A DNA stretch of 64,000 bases from an uncultured Pseudomonadota bacterium (GCA_903879335.1 CAIRLC010000002.1:62001-126000); one strand, 5' to 3'; positions 1 through 8,837 are shown, counted from the stretch's first letter. Notes: a model not told the origin generated them from the letters alone. Translations and numbers: made by a program.

Positions 1-33
1 ACTCCGAACGAATCGTGCGCTGAGTTCCATATC

Positions 34-1023
34 TTGACGAAGAAGACCTTCCGCGTACCTCGACTGCTCCCCCTCGCGCTCTCTGCATTGATCGTGGCGC
101 TGGCGCTGCGGTTCTTGCAGCACGGTGGCCTACGGCAACTGAATGTCGCAGACGTCTTGCGAGCGCTGCACGAGATTCCCCTTGGCGGGGCCGTGGTCGG
201 CGCCTGCCTCGCGGTCATCTTGTATGGCGCGCTAGCGCTGTGTGAAGCCATCATATCCGGCGTGGTTGCCGGGCCCGTGAGCCCACGACGCGCTGCTATG
301 GGCGGATTTCTGGCCTCTTCGATCGGCCACGTTCTGGGGCTTGGGGCTGTGTCCGGTGGTGCAATTCGATACCGGATCTACTCGGCGGTTGGAACCCGTC
401 CGCTCGATATCGGAAAAATGATTCTACTGGCGGCCATTCCCTATCCAGCGGGGCTCGGTATCTTGCTCGCCGCCTCCTTGTTGATTCAGGCCGATGCTGC
501 TGCGCCCTTGCTGCACACTTCAGCCGCATTGGCGCGGGGCATCGGGTTGGCTTTAGTGGTCACGCATCTGGGTTATCTGACCTTGGTGCTCCGCCACCGT
601 GGGCCTTTGCATATCGGCCGCTATCAAGTCCCGCTGCCCACCCCCCGGCTAACCGCGATTCAGTACGTGGTGGGTGTGATCGAAGTGACCTGTGGCGCGA
701 GCATTTTGTATGTACTGCTGCCCGCAGGCATCGATCTGCCGTTTACCGTCTATATGGGCGTCTACGTGGTCAGTATTTTGGCTGGGTTAGCCTCCGGCTT
801 ACCCGCAGGGATTGGGGTCTTTGACGTCGCAATGGTCGCGTTGTTGCCGAATGTGCCGCCGGCACAGGTGACTGCGGTCGTCATCGTCTATCGCGGTCTA
901 CTCGAATTGATCCCAGCCTTGATCGCACTGACAACTTTTGCGGCCTATGAGATTTGGTGGCGCCTGCCACCACAGCGCGCGCGCGCCGCGGCCGTTGATG
1001 CGGCTGAGGCCGACGCTGATTAG
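34..1023 (+). CDS. MprF/YbhN-type flippase-domain membrane protein (UPF0104-like)
   Basis: Integral inner-membrane protein of about 330 residues with seven or eight hydrophobic segments. It matches the N-terminal flippase half of MprF and stand-alone YbhN-like proteins; the cytosolic lysyl-transferase half of MprF is absent. The best marker is the loop around residues 104-117 (GAVSGGAIRYRIYS), characteristic of this family. A later Gly-rich segment (residues ~250-265, ASGLPAGIGVFD) is also typical. By family the role would be moving a lipid or amphipathic substrate across the inner membrane; the substrate cannot be read from sequence. Translation is placed at a TTG because it immediately precedes a basic N-terminus and the first membrane segment. 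The frame stays open to the left edge, so a slightly earlier start is possible. The next gene is convergent, one base beyond the stop. Confidence 0.8.
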   Translation: MTKKTFRVPRLLPLALSALIVALALRFLQHGGLRQLNVADVLRALHEIPLGGAVVGACLAVILYGALALCEAIISGVVAGPVSPRRAAMGGFLASSIGHVLGLGAVSGGAIRYRIYSAVGTRPLDIGKMILLAAIPYPAGLGILLAASLLIQADAAAPLLHTSAALARGIGLALVVTHLGYLTLVLRHRGPLHIGRYQVPLPTPRLTAIQYVVGVIEVTCGASILYVLLPAGIDLPFTVYMGVYVVSILAGLASGLPAGIGVFDVAMVALLPNVPPAQVTAVVIVYRGLLELIPALIALTTFAAYEIWWRLPPQRARAAAVDAAEADAD

Positions 1024-1024
1024 G

Positions 1025-1576
1025 CTATTCCGCCGCTTGCCTTGTGATTTTCAGCGTCAGTCGACCGGAATCTGCTGCTCCAGCCAATGCGCGCGTGGCC
1101 GCATCGCGTTGGGTATAAACGATCAGATAGCGCTCGGCCCCATTCGTATCGAATTCGACTAGGGAGCGATAAGCGGCAACCGTGGTCTGACCGAATTCGG
1201 GCAAATCAAAACGCCATGCTGCGCCCTCTGTCGTGCGCATGACCAAGAAGGCTTCCGAAAGAAGGGCAACCGACGGATAAAACACATGGGACTGTGCCGG
1301 GTTAGTCGACGGATCCAATTCGCTGACGATGTCTATGAAATAGCGGCCTGGCAACTCGGGCAGCCTAAATGCCGCATAGGGGCTAACCCCTGTCTTGAAT
1401 TCGAAACGCGGGCTTAGGGCCGACATGGACACCAGCACCGAACCGTTCGAGGGCAGCGGCGTATACGTGAAGGCTTCAGGATCAGTGGGAAACGTGTTCG
1501 TGCCACCACCCGTTGCGGTCAGCGATGTCCCGAGGGTGATGGACAAGGCAACGATCAGTCGTCTCAAGTAAATCAT
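1025..1576 (-). CDS. MalM-like periplasmic protein
   Basis: Exported protein of 183 residues with an N-terminal hydrophobic signal (residues ~5-22). The C-terminal half (residues ~100-180) resembles the MalM family of maltose-operon periplasmic proteins, particularly the run ERYLIVYTQ near residues 147-155 and the preceding segment on wall/outer-surface values ending FDTNGA. MalM proteins are periplasmic and have no established biochemical role. There is no maltose transporter here, so the name should not be taken as a maltose function. The gene is divergent from oligopeptidase B with only 22 bases between the two start codons, so their promoters must overlap each other or the coding starts. 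Alternative: any beta-rich periplasmic protein; family assignment is moderately sure. Confidence 0.65.
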   Translation of the reverse strand: MIYLRRLIVALSITLGTSLTATGGGTNTFPTDPEAFTYTPLPSNGSVLVSMSALSPRFEFKTGVSPYAAFRLPELPGRYFIDIVSELDPSTNPAQSHVFYPSVALLSEAFLVMRTTEGAAWRFDLPEFGQTTVAAYRSLVEFDTNGAERYLIVYTQRDAATRALAGAADSGRLTLKITRQAAE

Positions 1577-1598
1577 TGCAACAGGCTACCATGGCTGC

Positions 1599-3746
1599 AT
1601 GCAACGCACGCCTCCAGCTGCCGCTCCAGCCTCCCGCCCACGATACGCGCCGCCTCAACCTGAAGAGCGACCCAGAAAAATCACTTCGGCATTTGGCGAA
1701 CGCACAGATCCTTGGTATTGGCTGCGTAACGATACGCGCGATGCGCCAGAAGTATTGGCCCACTTAAACGCCGAAAACCGCACCTGCGCGCAGTGGTTCC
1801 AGCCCATCGAGGACCTGGTTGATCGGCTCAAGTCCGAACACGCGGCGCGTGTGCCCCCTGAGGATTCCAGCCTCCCAGTACTGGAGCGCGGCTGGTGGTA
1901 TCAGAGCCGTTATCGGGCGGGCGCCGAGCACCCTCTCCATGTGCGTTGGCGCGATCATACAACGGTGGAGGAGATATTACTTGATGCTGCTGAGGCCGCA
2001 GGAGACTGCACGGCCTATAGTTTAGGCGGCATCGAAGTGTCGCCAGACAACCGCTGGCTAGCTATCACAGAAGATCGTATCGGTAGCCTAGCGTACGCCC
2101 TCCGCATCATCGATCGACTGACCGGCGCGACATTGCCCGGGCAAATTAACGGGATCGATCCGGATATCGTATTTCTTGATGACGGATCATTGCTCTATAT
2201 CGCTCAAGACCCCATCACGTTGCTGGGCTATCGCATCATGCGCCACGTTCCGGGCACCACAGCGGCCACGGATCAGATGCTCTACGAGGAAAGCGACGAT
2301 GCCTATACGCTTTCGATAGAGAGAAGCCGGAGCGGTGCGTTCGTTTTTTTGCATCTGGACAGTACGACAACCAGTGAAGTGCGCTACCTACGCGCTGATG
2401 CGAGCGACTGTGCATTCCAAGTGGCTATCCCTCGACGTCATGGTCACGAATACGAGATCGAAGACTGGGGCTCGCTATTTATACTGCGTACCAACGCGGA
2501 AGCACCGGATTTTCGGGTCGTCGAAGCGCCTATCGAGCGGATGGCGGATCAGCAGACATGGCGCGAACTTGTCGCAGAAAAACCAGGCACCGTAATCACG
2601 AGCATTGTTCACTTTGCGCATCATCTCGCCGTTGGCGAGCGACATCTGGGTGTAGGCCGAGTCAGGCTACTAGATCGCCGTACTGGTGCTGAATCGGTAC
2701 TTGATGCGCCTAGCTCTGCCGCAACGCTATGGCTTGATGTGAATGCAGATTCTTCGGCACCGTTTCTGCGCTACGCGTGGGGATCACTGTCCGAACCGGC
2801 AACGCGCATGGCGCTTGAGTTCGAAACGGGCCGGACGCGAGTACTGCGCGTCGATCCGGTTGAAGGGGGGCATCGGCCCGAGCACTATGCGGTTGAACGG
2901 CGATGGATAGTGGTTCGTGACAATGTCAGCGTGCCAGTGTCGTTATTGCGTCGTATTGATACCTTGCGCAATGGCAAAGCGCCGCTGCTTATTACGGCCT
3001 ATGGCGCTTATGGTCATGCTCAGCCTGCAGTTTTTGATCGCACCATATTGCCGCTCGTTGATCGAGGCTTTGTTTATGCGATTGCGCATGTCCGCGGTGG
3101 AGATGATTTAGGTAAAGCGTGGTATGACGCTGGCCGTTTGCTGGAAAAGCATCACACATTTGAAGACTTTATTGACGTCACGCGGGCATTGGTGGCTGCT
3201 GGTGATGCAGATCCTGCACGTTGCTGTGCGCTCGGCGCTAGCGCCGGTGGTCTACTCATTGGCGTCATTGCAAACGAAGCTTCAGCCGAATACCGAGCGC
3301 TGGTTGCGCATGTGCCTTTTGTCGACATTTTGACATCGATGCTCGATGATGAATTGCCGTTGACCACACTCGAATATGAAGAATGGGGTAACCCCTCGGC
3401 GGATCCCGCTGCCTATCGCTACATCGAGCGCTATTCGCCTTACGACAATCTACGACCGCGTGCGTATCCGGCTCTGTTTGCGACGGGTGGATTGCACGAT
3501 TCTCAAGTGCAGTACTGGGAAAGCGCGAAGTGGGTTGCCAAGATGCGTCGCTATCAAACCGGGGATGCGCCAATCATGCTGCGCGTCCATCTGGATACCG
3601 GTCACGGTGGGGCCACCGGCCGGTATAGCGGGCACGAAGAAATCGCGTTGGAACAGGCCTTTCTCATTGATCTGACCGGAGCCCCACCCCAACCAATGAG
3701 CCCACCGCCATTCACTCGATTCGAGGACGACAGCCAGTCCTGCTAA
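1599..3746 (+). CDS. ptrB: Oligopeptidase B (protease II), S9 family
   Basis: Serine oligopeptidase of the prolyl-oligopeptidase family that cleaves short peptides after Arg or Lys. The 715-residue length fits. Residues ~30-75 carry the family N-terminal signature (DPWYWLRND), followed by a seven-bladed propeller region (to about residue 430) and an alpha/beta hydrolase domain. The nucleophile is Ser548 in LGASAGG (most homologues have GGSAGG); Asp634 (HDSQV) and His669 (TGHGG) complete the triad. The stretch following the nucleophile (VPFVDILTSM, then LEYEEWGNP) is diagnostic for oligopeptidase B rather than prolyl endopeptidase. No signal peptide is seen, consistent with a cytosolic enzyme. 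No clear ribosome-binding site precedes the ATG, and the first ~25 Pro-rich residues may be dispensable. A palindromic hairpin lies downstream, before the convergent M23 gene. Confidence 0.93.
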   Translation: MQRTPPAAAPASRPRYAPPQPEERPRKITSAFGERTDPWYWLRNDTRDAPEVLAHLNAENRTCAQWFQPIEDLVDRLKSEHAARVPPEDSSLPVLERGWWYQSRYRAGAEHPLHVRWRDHTTVEEILLDAAEAAGDCTAYSLGGIEVSPDNRWLAITEDRIGSLAYALRIIDRLTGATLPGQINGIDPDIVFLDDGSLLYIAQDPITLLGYRIMRHVPGTTAATDQMLYEESDDAYTLSIERSRSGAFVFLHLDSTTTSEVRYLRADASDCAFQVAIPRRHGHEYEIEDWGSLFILRTNAEAPDFRVVEAPIERMADQQTWRELVAEKPGTVITSIVHFAHHLAVGERHLGVGRVRLLDRRTGAESVLDAPSSAATLWLDVNADSSAPFLRYAWGSLSEPATRMALEFETGRTRVLRVDPVEGGHRPEHYAVERRWIVVRDNVSVPVSLLRRIDTLRNGKAPLLITAYGAYGHAQPAVFDRTILPLVDRGFVYAIAHVRGGDDLGKAWYDAGRLLEKHHTFEDFIDVTRALVAAGDADPARCCALGASAGGLLIGVIANEASAEYRALVAHVPFVDILTSMLDDELPLTTLEYEEWGNPSADPAAYRYIERYSPYDNLRPRAYPALFATGGLHDSQVQYWESAKWVAKMRRYQTGDAPIMLRVHLDTGHGGATGRYSGHEEIALEQAFLIDLTGAPPQPMSPPPFTRFEDDSQSC

Positions 3747-3802
3747 TCGTTGGGATCAGTGTGTCCACTCAATCCTTCGAATCGGTGAATGGCTACTGTC
3801 TG

Positions 3803-3822
3803 ATGGGTCCTTTGGGACCCGT
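3803..3822. terminator. Hairpin between convergent genes
   Basis: Inverted repeat with an eight-pair stem (core GGGTCC / GGACCC, one T-G wobble) and a TTTG loop, in the gap between the stops of ptrB and the M23 peptidase. It could serve both strands. Neither side has a T-tract, so it is at most a weak intrinsic terminator or a Rho-assisted or RNA-stabilising element. Confidence 0.5.
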
Positions 3823-3828
3823 ATCACC

Positions 3829-5310
3829 CTAGGAGCGAGGTTCTCTGGCCAAGGTATTCTCGAGGATGCGGCGTGCAAGCGCGCCATAGTCTGCGGGACG
3901 GAGCGACCAGAGGGAGTAAGGCTGGGCCAGATCTAAAGGATCAATATACGACCCTTCATGGCGAATTTCGAAATGCAGGTGTGGCCCGGTCGATAAACCG
4001 GTGGATCCTACTTTGCCAAGCATTTGCCCGCGCTGCACTCTGCTTCCCACCGTCAACGTAGGTGCGTATGCCGACAGATGTCCGTAATGGGTCGTGTATC
4101 CACCGCTGTGCTGAATAATGATTAGATTGCCGTAGCCACTGAAAGGCCCTGCAAAGAGGACGTTACCGTCCGCAACGGCAACGACCGGGGTACCGATGGG
4201 AGCGACATAGTCAATGCCGATGTGCAGCGCGTCATGGCGAATGTGCTGCGCCAGCTGCCGCTTGCGAGACTTAGCCTTCTTAGCGCCGTTTGGGACCGAG
4301 GCGGCCCGAGCCGCTGCTGGCCCCGTTGCATGGATTCCACGCGAGACATAGGTGAAGTTGACGGGGCTGACCCAGAAGAGCGGCTCGTAAGACTCCCCGT
4401 TCGCGGCATAGAAGCCGCCCGGTAGGTCGGTGCGATCAACCCATAGCGCCTGACCGAGCGGGCGGCCACTCGCTTTATCAACGAGCTCGACGCTCACAAG
4501 ATGCGCATCCGGCCCGTCGCTATCGGTCTCGGTAATGATATGCACATCGGCGGCGGCGACAACCGAGGCATCCAGCGGTTGCACGAGGGCACGAGTCAGG
4601 GAAACGACCAAGTAGGTTAAATCAGGCGCGACGAGCTTTTCGGCATCGCCGGTGTTCCATGTCGCGTCATCGGGATCTAGCGATATGAAATGAAATTGCG
4701 CGGCTGGAGGCCAGACATCGGTCTTGCCTGTCAGCGGGCCGTGCTGACGCTCGCGCGTATAGACGTGTAAGCGAGGCGCGCTATCGTGTGCGTCGCGCGC
4801 GACCAGCGCGATTGCCAGCAGCCCCGACTCTTCGCTGGTGAGCAACGAATAAGGTACGCACCCGGTTCCTGGGTCACCCTCGACGCCGTCACCGACCAAG
4901 ACGGCTTTCAGCGAGTCGTCGCTTAATCCGATGGAGGCCAAGAGAGACGCCGCACCTCCAGACGTGAATGCGCAACCCCAGCGTGCATTCCAAGGCGGTG
5001 GATCAGCGTCGGTGTACTCCTCATCACTGGCATGGGCGCGAGTGCCGGACGCCGGCCGGATCGACCACGTGGGTGGCGGTCCTTTGGATCGGTTAGCGGC
5101 ACCCGGATCAAAGACTTTTTTGCCAGCATGTTTGCCCGACTTGGCCGGCGGATTGGACTTGCCGTGCGTTGTGGGCGAGGCGGAGTGGTGCGGTGCTGAC
5201 GCGGCCTGTTTGGCTGGGCTTTTGGGCGCTGAGCCCACAGCAGCTGTCGCCGCAATGAGGCTAAGCCCCGCGACAATGCGTTGGATGAGATTCCACCGTT
5301 TGTCCGTCAC
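3829..5310 (-). CDS. M23 family metallopeptidase (LytM/MepM-like)
   Basis: Exported protein of about 493 residues with a C-terminal zinc endopeptidase domain that would cut peptidoglycan cross-links or regulate amidases. The N-terminus has a signal-anchor-like stretch followed by a Lys/Ser/Pro-rich linker (to about residue 90) and a middle domain of unknown fold (~100-320). The peptidase domain spans ~350-480: zinc ligands are visible in HIGIDY (His ~363, Asp ~367) and HLHFE (second His ~446), with the HYGHL segment carrying the catalytic His residues. All key residues are present, so it looks active rather than a degenerate EnvC/NlpD type. Two tandem GTG codons could start it; the second (used here) sits six bases from a strong GGAGG at 5317-5321, the first only three. 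Confidence 0.88.
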   Translation of the reverse strand: MTDKRWNLIQRIVAGLSLIAATAAVGSAPKSPAKQAASAPHHSASPTTHGKSNPPAKSGKHAGKKVFDPGAANRSKGPPPTWSIRPASGTRAHASDEEYTDADPPPWNARWGCAFTSGGAASLLASIGLSDDSLKAVLVGDGVEGDPGTGCVPYSLLTSEESGLLAIALVARDAHDSAPRLHVYTRERQHGPLTGKTDVWPPAAQFHFISLDPDDATWNTGDAEKLVAPDLTYLVVSLTRALVQPLDASVVAAADVHIITETDSDGPDAHLVSVELVDKASGRPLGQALWVDRTDLPGGFYAANGESYEPLFWVSPVNFTYVSRGIHATGPAAARAASVPNGAKKAKSRKRQLAQHIRHDALHIGIDYVAPIGTPVVAVADGNVLFAGPFSGYGNLIIIQHSGGYTTHYGHLSAYAPTLTVGSRVQRGQMLGKVGSTGLSTGPHLHFEIRHEGSYIDPLDLAQPYSLWSLRPADYGALARRILENTLAREPRS

Positions 5311-5313
5311 CAC

Positions 5314-5682
5314 CTACCTCCATCAATCGTCACCCGCACTGGCGGGGCGGGCATGGTAGCAGGGCCACTGCAACTGCGCTTCGGTGAGGCCAACGTTGCG
5401 CCCGAAACACACGCGGTCATGTCGATCAAGGGAGGTTGATCTGCTGAAAACTTTAGTCATTTCGTGGGTTTGCTGACGGGCATGATTGCCTCTGGAGTGG
5501 CGGGTGTGGCGCGAAAGCATCATTTAACTCATTGATTATTCGACATATTTTTATGAGCCATGCCTAAAAAAGCGTGGACAACGAGGGCGCCACGGAGCAG
5601 GATGGCGGCAGGAAGGGGCCGCGCCGCTCACGCGCGGGCATTAAACATAATAAATATATCGATGACGGGTGGATGTCGCGCT
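5314..5682. other. Long intergenic region between divergent genes
   Basis: The longest stretch without a supported gene in the window (about 370 bases). It separates the M23 gene (minus) from the small conserved-looking gene at 5683 (plus). It contains a short perfect inverted repeat at 5424-5441 and an A/T-rich patch around 5529-5556 and 5641-5660 that could hold promoters for either side. The plus-strand frame of the downstream gene stays open back to an ATG at 5560, but that extension (Arg/Ala-rich, low complexity) does not look like real protein. No RNA gene is recognisable. Confidence 0.5.
5424..5441. repeat. Inverted repeat with SD-like loop
   Basis: Perfect six-base arms GATCAA / TTGATC flank a six-base loop GGGAGG. 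On the plus strand the loop is a strong Shine-Dalgarno-like sequence, but no open frame of useful length follows it (TTG ATC TGC TGA). No T-tract follows. Function unknown; could be an operator or chance. Confidence 0.35.
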
Positions 5683-6147
5683 ATGGCCTATAAGATTGTT
5701 TACAAAGCCCGCGTTCCGGCGTGGATGCAGGGTCAGGTTGAGTCCTTACTGTTCTTCAATGGTGGCCAGTATCGTGTGCGTGACGCGATCGCGGCATCCA
5801 TCGCGCGCTATGGCGTACCGGAACTCCTTCAGGATTCGGCTGGTCTACGGATTGCCGTCAAGGGCGCGGCGACTGCTCAAACGCTGTGGGCCGTGCACGA
5901 GGAGGGCGCGCTTGCCCGCGCGGTGGGCGTTCTTGTTTATGCCCGCGATGCGGACGATGAGATTACGGTGGTCCACGTCGGCGTGGCCGATGACTATGCC
6001 CAGGGTGGCCCATTTGCTTCAGAGCATGTCCTGGCGGGCTTGTTACATCAGGCGCGCCGCATTGCCCGAGACACTGCCGGCGTGAGTCATTTTGGGGTCG
6101 CGTACCGGCATACCCGAATGCGCCTATCGACGGTACTCTCGGCGTAA
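5683..6147 (+). CDS. Conserved-looking hypothetical protein, 154 aa
   Basis: Not recognised with confidence. The chosen ATG has an upstream GGGTGGA and starts a protein beginning MAYKIVYKARVPAW; the longer frame from 5560 adds an Arg/Ala-rich segment unlike the rest. The protein has no signal peptide or membrane segment. The second half alternates beta-like and helical stretches (VHVGVADDY, then a helix with LLHQARRIARDTAG, then FGVAYRH), which resembles the closing part of a GNAT acetyltransferase fold, but the acetyl-CoA pyrophosphate loop is not evident, so this is only an impression. It is followed 31 bases later by the SYLF lipoprotein-like gene on the same strand and may share its transcript. 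Confidence 0.6.
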   Translation: MAYKIVYKARVPAWMQGQVESLLFFNGGQYRVRDAIAASIARYGVPELLQDSAGLRIAVKGAATAQTLWAVHEEGALARAVGVLVYARDADDEITVVHVGVADDYAQGGPFASEHVLAGLLHQARRIARDTAGVSHFGVAYRHTRMRLSTVLSA

Positions 6148-6178
6148 GTGGCGCCGAGTGGATCGACGGAGATTTATG

Positions 6179-6721
6179 ATGTTTCGCGGATTACTACCTC
6201 GGTTCTGGATGGTTCTACTACTGCTCTGCCCGTTTGTGGCGAGCGCTCACAATCACGACGAGCTCGATGCGCGAGTCCGTGAAGCGGTGCATGAGCTGTA
6301 CCAGACGTCTCCGACGGCGCGCATCTTGGGCGCCAAGGCTCGTGGGATGTTGGTGTTCCCGCGCGTCTTTAAGGCGGGTTATGGCATCGGTGGGGAATTC
6401 GGTGAGGGTGTATTGCTGACGGATGGTCGCACGACCGATTACTACAATATCGCTTCAGCCTCAGTGGGCTTCCAGCTGGGCATTCAGCGCAAAAGTGTCG
6501 TTGTTTTATTTATGACTGACGATGCGCTACGCCACTTCCGCGATAGCGAAGGCTGGAAGGTCGGCGTCGATACGTCAATCGCCATTGTCACCGTCGGCAT
6601 TGGTGGCGAGATTGATACCGATACGCTGCAGAAACCGGTCATCGGCTTTTTGTTCTCTAACAAGGGTCTCATGTACAACTTGACCCTAGAAGGCTCGAAG
6701 ATCAGTCGAGTTTCGCGCTAG
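6179..6721 (+). CDS. SYLF/YSC84 domain exported lipid-binding protein
   Basis: Secreted or envelope protein of about 180 residues: a signal peptide (hydrophobic core after MFRGLLPRFW, cleavage near ASA-HN) followed by a SYLF domain. The run ARGMLVFPRVFKAGYGIGGE and the later segment KPVIGFLFSNKGLMYN are hallmarks of the YSC84-like SYLF family, which binds phosphoinositides in eukaryotes. In bacteria it occurs as small periplasmic or outer-membrane proteins of unclear role. Two adjacent ATG codons follow a GGAG; the second, at seven bases, has the better spacing. The longer frame back to 6092 would add a very basic N-terminus before the signal peptide and is unlikely. The 3' end overlaps the convergent DUF502 gene by 20 bases. 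Confidence 0.85.
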   Translation: MFRGLLPRFWMVLLLLCPFVASAHNHDELDARVREAVHELYQTSPTARILGAKARGMLVFPRVFKAGYGIGGEFGEGVLLTDGRTTDYYNIASASVGFQLGIQRKSVVVLFMTDDALRHFRDSEGWKVGVDTSIAIVTVGIGGEIDTDTLQKPVIGFLFSNKGLMYNLTLEGSKISRVSR

Positions 6722-7334
6722 CGGAAGGCTCTCGCGACGGTGTAGGCGCGGTATGCGTGGTGGCCATGCCGCCTGTGATCGCGAGTCGCATCGCCGCCTC
6801 GACGGGCATATCGACATGCTCCAACGCGTCTTTCGGTAAGAAGAGCGTTACGCCGCCCATCATGTAACTGAGCGGGAAATAAACAGCTACGAGGTCGATG
6901 CCACCGGCCTGACGCTCCAATTCAGGTAGGTCGTCCCGCGTCACGAAGCCGAGCATTCTTGCGTTGCCCACTTGGTACACAACAACGCTCTGCAGATCGC
7001 GCTGATCTTCACCGGACGGCAGTAAGCGCATGATGTCTCGAAATGCGCCGTAGACCGTTTTGACCACTGGAATTCGAGACAGCAAGCTTTCCCACAGCGT
7101 GAGCGCACGGCGAACTATATACGCGTTCACCAAGGTGCCAACCACGAGCAGCACAACAAGCCCGGCTAAAATGCCCATACCCGGCCGATAATCCGCCTCC
7201 GGGGCGATCAGACCGATCAACGCATGCATGACCGACTCGGCCCGTGAGATCAGCCACCAGATCGCATAAATCGTCAGGCCAATCGGCAAAACAGTTGCCA
7301 GACCCTTCATCAGGAGGTTTGTCAGGACTTTCAT
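6702..7334 (-). CDS. DUF502 family inner-membrane protein
   Basis: Membrane protein of 210 residues belonging to DUF502. It has two predicted transmembrane helices near the N-terminus (residues ~8-30 and ~50-75), then a soluble part with the family signatures SRIPVVKTVYGAFRDI and AVYFPLSYMMGG. DUF502 proteins are common in proteobacteria, often near aspartyl-tRNA synthetase, and have no defined function. The start used gives MKVLTNLLMKG, matching the usual family beginning; the frame remains open upstream to 7445 but the extra 37 residues are polar and unlike the family. The C-terminal tail is Ser/Thr/Pro-rich and overlaps the end of the convergent SYLF gene. Confidence 0.85.
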   Translation of the reverse strand: MKVLTNLLMKGLATVLPIGLTIYAIWWLISRAESVMHALIGLIAPEADYRPGMGILAGLVVLLVVGTLVNAYIVRRALTLWESLLSRIPVVKTVYGAFRDIMRLLPSGEDQRDLQSVVVYQVGNARMLGFVTRDDLPELERQAGGIDLVAVYFPLSYMMGGVTLFLPKDALEHVDMPVEAAMRLAITGGMATTHTAPTPSREPSASAKLD

Positions 7335-7411
7335 GAGGTTCACCCGCCACGACAAAACGCCGCATCCTACGAGTGTACCGTGCTGGCGCTGCGCCGTGAT
7401 GACCGCGACTA

Positions 7412-8305
7412 TCAGCGGGCGGCGCTGGTCCGGGTTGCGAGGCAACGACTGTTCGTGGTCGTGCCGGTCGGTGTGTTACCTATTTGCCGCAGATGCCCCG
7501 AGTCTGGGTCCCAAGCGAAATAGGACTCATAGGGGCTACCATCGGCGTCGTCAAAGCTAACCCGGAGTAGGCGGCTGTCGCGGCGGTAAGCGAGTCGCTC
7601 CGGACAGATCCAGCGGCTTTGCCGTTCAGACTCCGTCGGGACGGGAGTGACGCGTCCCGTCTCCAGATCAACGATACGGGCCGCAATGCAGCCGTTGCCG
7701 CACGAGAACTGAATGACTGTCGCGCGGCCGGCGAAATTGATGTGGCCCGCAGTTAACGCCTCGGTGAGTCGTGAGCGTTCCTCGGGGCGGATATCGTTGC
7801 CGACCAACTGATTGGCATGGGCCAGGCGTAGCGGCCGCGCCGGGAATTCGAAAAACCGTGGGCCACCGTTCGATGGGTCCTGATCACCAGCACCCTCGGC
7901 GCGATGCAATGCGCGGTCTAGAGCCTCTGCTTGCGCGTCATCAATGTGCCAATCCCCGACGTCGATGACGTTGGGCACGTCCTCCCCCACTTGGATCCAA
8001 CGTAAGTCGTGGTTGGCGCAACCCGTGGACTCTTCAGGGGGCATGCAGTGGGTATAACCGGCGTAGACCAGAGGCACGCCAGGGTCGGCTGGCGTTGCGA
8101 AAAAGCGATACTTGCCCTGCGGCAAATCAAAATGGAAAGTCGGCTGCCCTGGAGAGGTGGCTGTAGCCACCAAACGTCCACTCGCCGACCACGCGTACAC
8201 CCGTAATGCAGGTAGCGATCCCGTCGGCGATGACAGGTGGCCGACCACCGATGTCGCGGCAGCACAGAGAGGAAGCAGTAAACTGGTGAGCAGTGGAATT
8301 TTCAC
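7412..8305 (-). CDS. Exported hypothetical protein, about 297 aa
   Basis: Not recognised. The N-terminus is a textbook Sec signal (MKIPLL, hydrophobic core, cleavage near CAAA-TS). The mature part begins with a beta-rich domain resembling carboxypeptidase-regulatory or transthyretin-like folds: GSLPALRVYAW, then FHFDLPQGKYRFFATP, about residues 28-75. The remainder contains several Cys residues (HCMPPEESTGC, CGNGC, ICPE), suggesting disulphides in the periplasm. A segment near the C-terminus with ESYFAWDPDSGHL may echo the beta structure. The frame opens with TTG at 8314, but GTG at 8305 starts directly on the signal peptide and is preferred. It lies 77 bases upstream of DUF502 on the same strand, so a shared transcript is possible. 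Confidence 0.65.
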   Translation of the reverse strand: MKIPLLTSLLLPLCAAATSVVGHLSSPTGSLPALRVYAWSASGRLVATATSPGQPTFHFDLPQGKYRFFATPADPGVPLVYAGYTHCMPPEESTGCANHDLRWIQVGEDVPNVIDVGDWHIDDAQAEALDRALHRAEGAGDQDPSNGGPRFFEFPARPLRLAHANQLVGNDIRPEERSRLTEALTAGHINFAGRATVIQFSCGNGCIAARIVDLETGRVTPVPTESERQSRWICPERLAYRRDSRLLRVSFDDADGSPYESYFAWDPDSGHLRQIGNTPTGTTTNSRCLATRTSAAR

Positions 8306-8423
8306 GAGACGCAAATATCTGGTAGACCGATGGCACTATGGCAGCGACTGCGCATAGGTCAAGGTTCCAAATCACGTATTTTGGCGACACCTTGTGCCTC
8401 GCCTAATTTGGGGAGACCACGTT

Positions 8424-8831
8424 ATGTTTCGTCCCTTCATCACGGTTCTCGCCGCGTTGGCTTGCTTTTATCTGACACCAGCAGCCTATGCCGATGACGT
8501 ACCCACCATGTCAGCCGACAAGCTGATGACCGAACTCACGATGCCCCATCCGCCACTCATTTTGGACGTCCGCTCCGCCGAGGAGTTTGCCGAAGGCCAT
8601 CTGCCGGGCGCCGTGAATATGGCGTATACCGACCTTGAGAAACAACTCGATCAATTCGACCAATCTCAGGAAATTGTGGTCTATTGCGTTGCCGGAATTC
8701 GTGCCGCTAAGGCGCTCAAGATCCTTCAGTCTCATCGCTTCAGTCACCTGTGGCATCTTGAAGGCGACTATGCGGGTTGGGTGAACTCAGGCCGCCGCAT
8801 CGAGGGCGCAGCGCCGTCAACGCCTCACTAG
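8424..8831 (+). CDS. Periplasmic single-domain rhodanese
   Basis: Exported rhodanese-like sulfurtransferase of about 135 residues. A signal peptide covers the first ~23 residues (cleavage after TPAAYA). The rhodanese domain follows, with the CH2A-type motif LDVRSAEEFAEGHLPGAVN and an active-site loop CVAGIRA whose Cys would carry the persulfide. The start ATG is supported by a strong GGGGAGA eight bases upstream; the longer frame from 8394 adds residues before the signal peptide. Family members transfer sulfane sulfur to thiols or handle cyanide or oxidised Cys in the periplasm; the acceptor is unknown here. The gene stands alone, convergent with the quinone oxidoreductase gene 17 bases away. 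Confidence 0.9.
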   Translation: MFRPFITVLAALACFYLTPAAYADDVPTMSADKLMTELTMPHPPLILDVRSAEEFAEGHLPGAVNMAYTDLEKQLDQFDQSQEIVVYCVAGIRAAKALKILQSHRFSHLWHLEGDYAGWVNSGRRIEGAAPSTPH

Positions 8832-8837
8832 CTTCGC

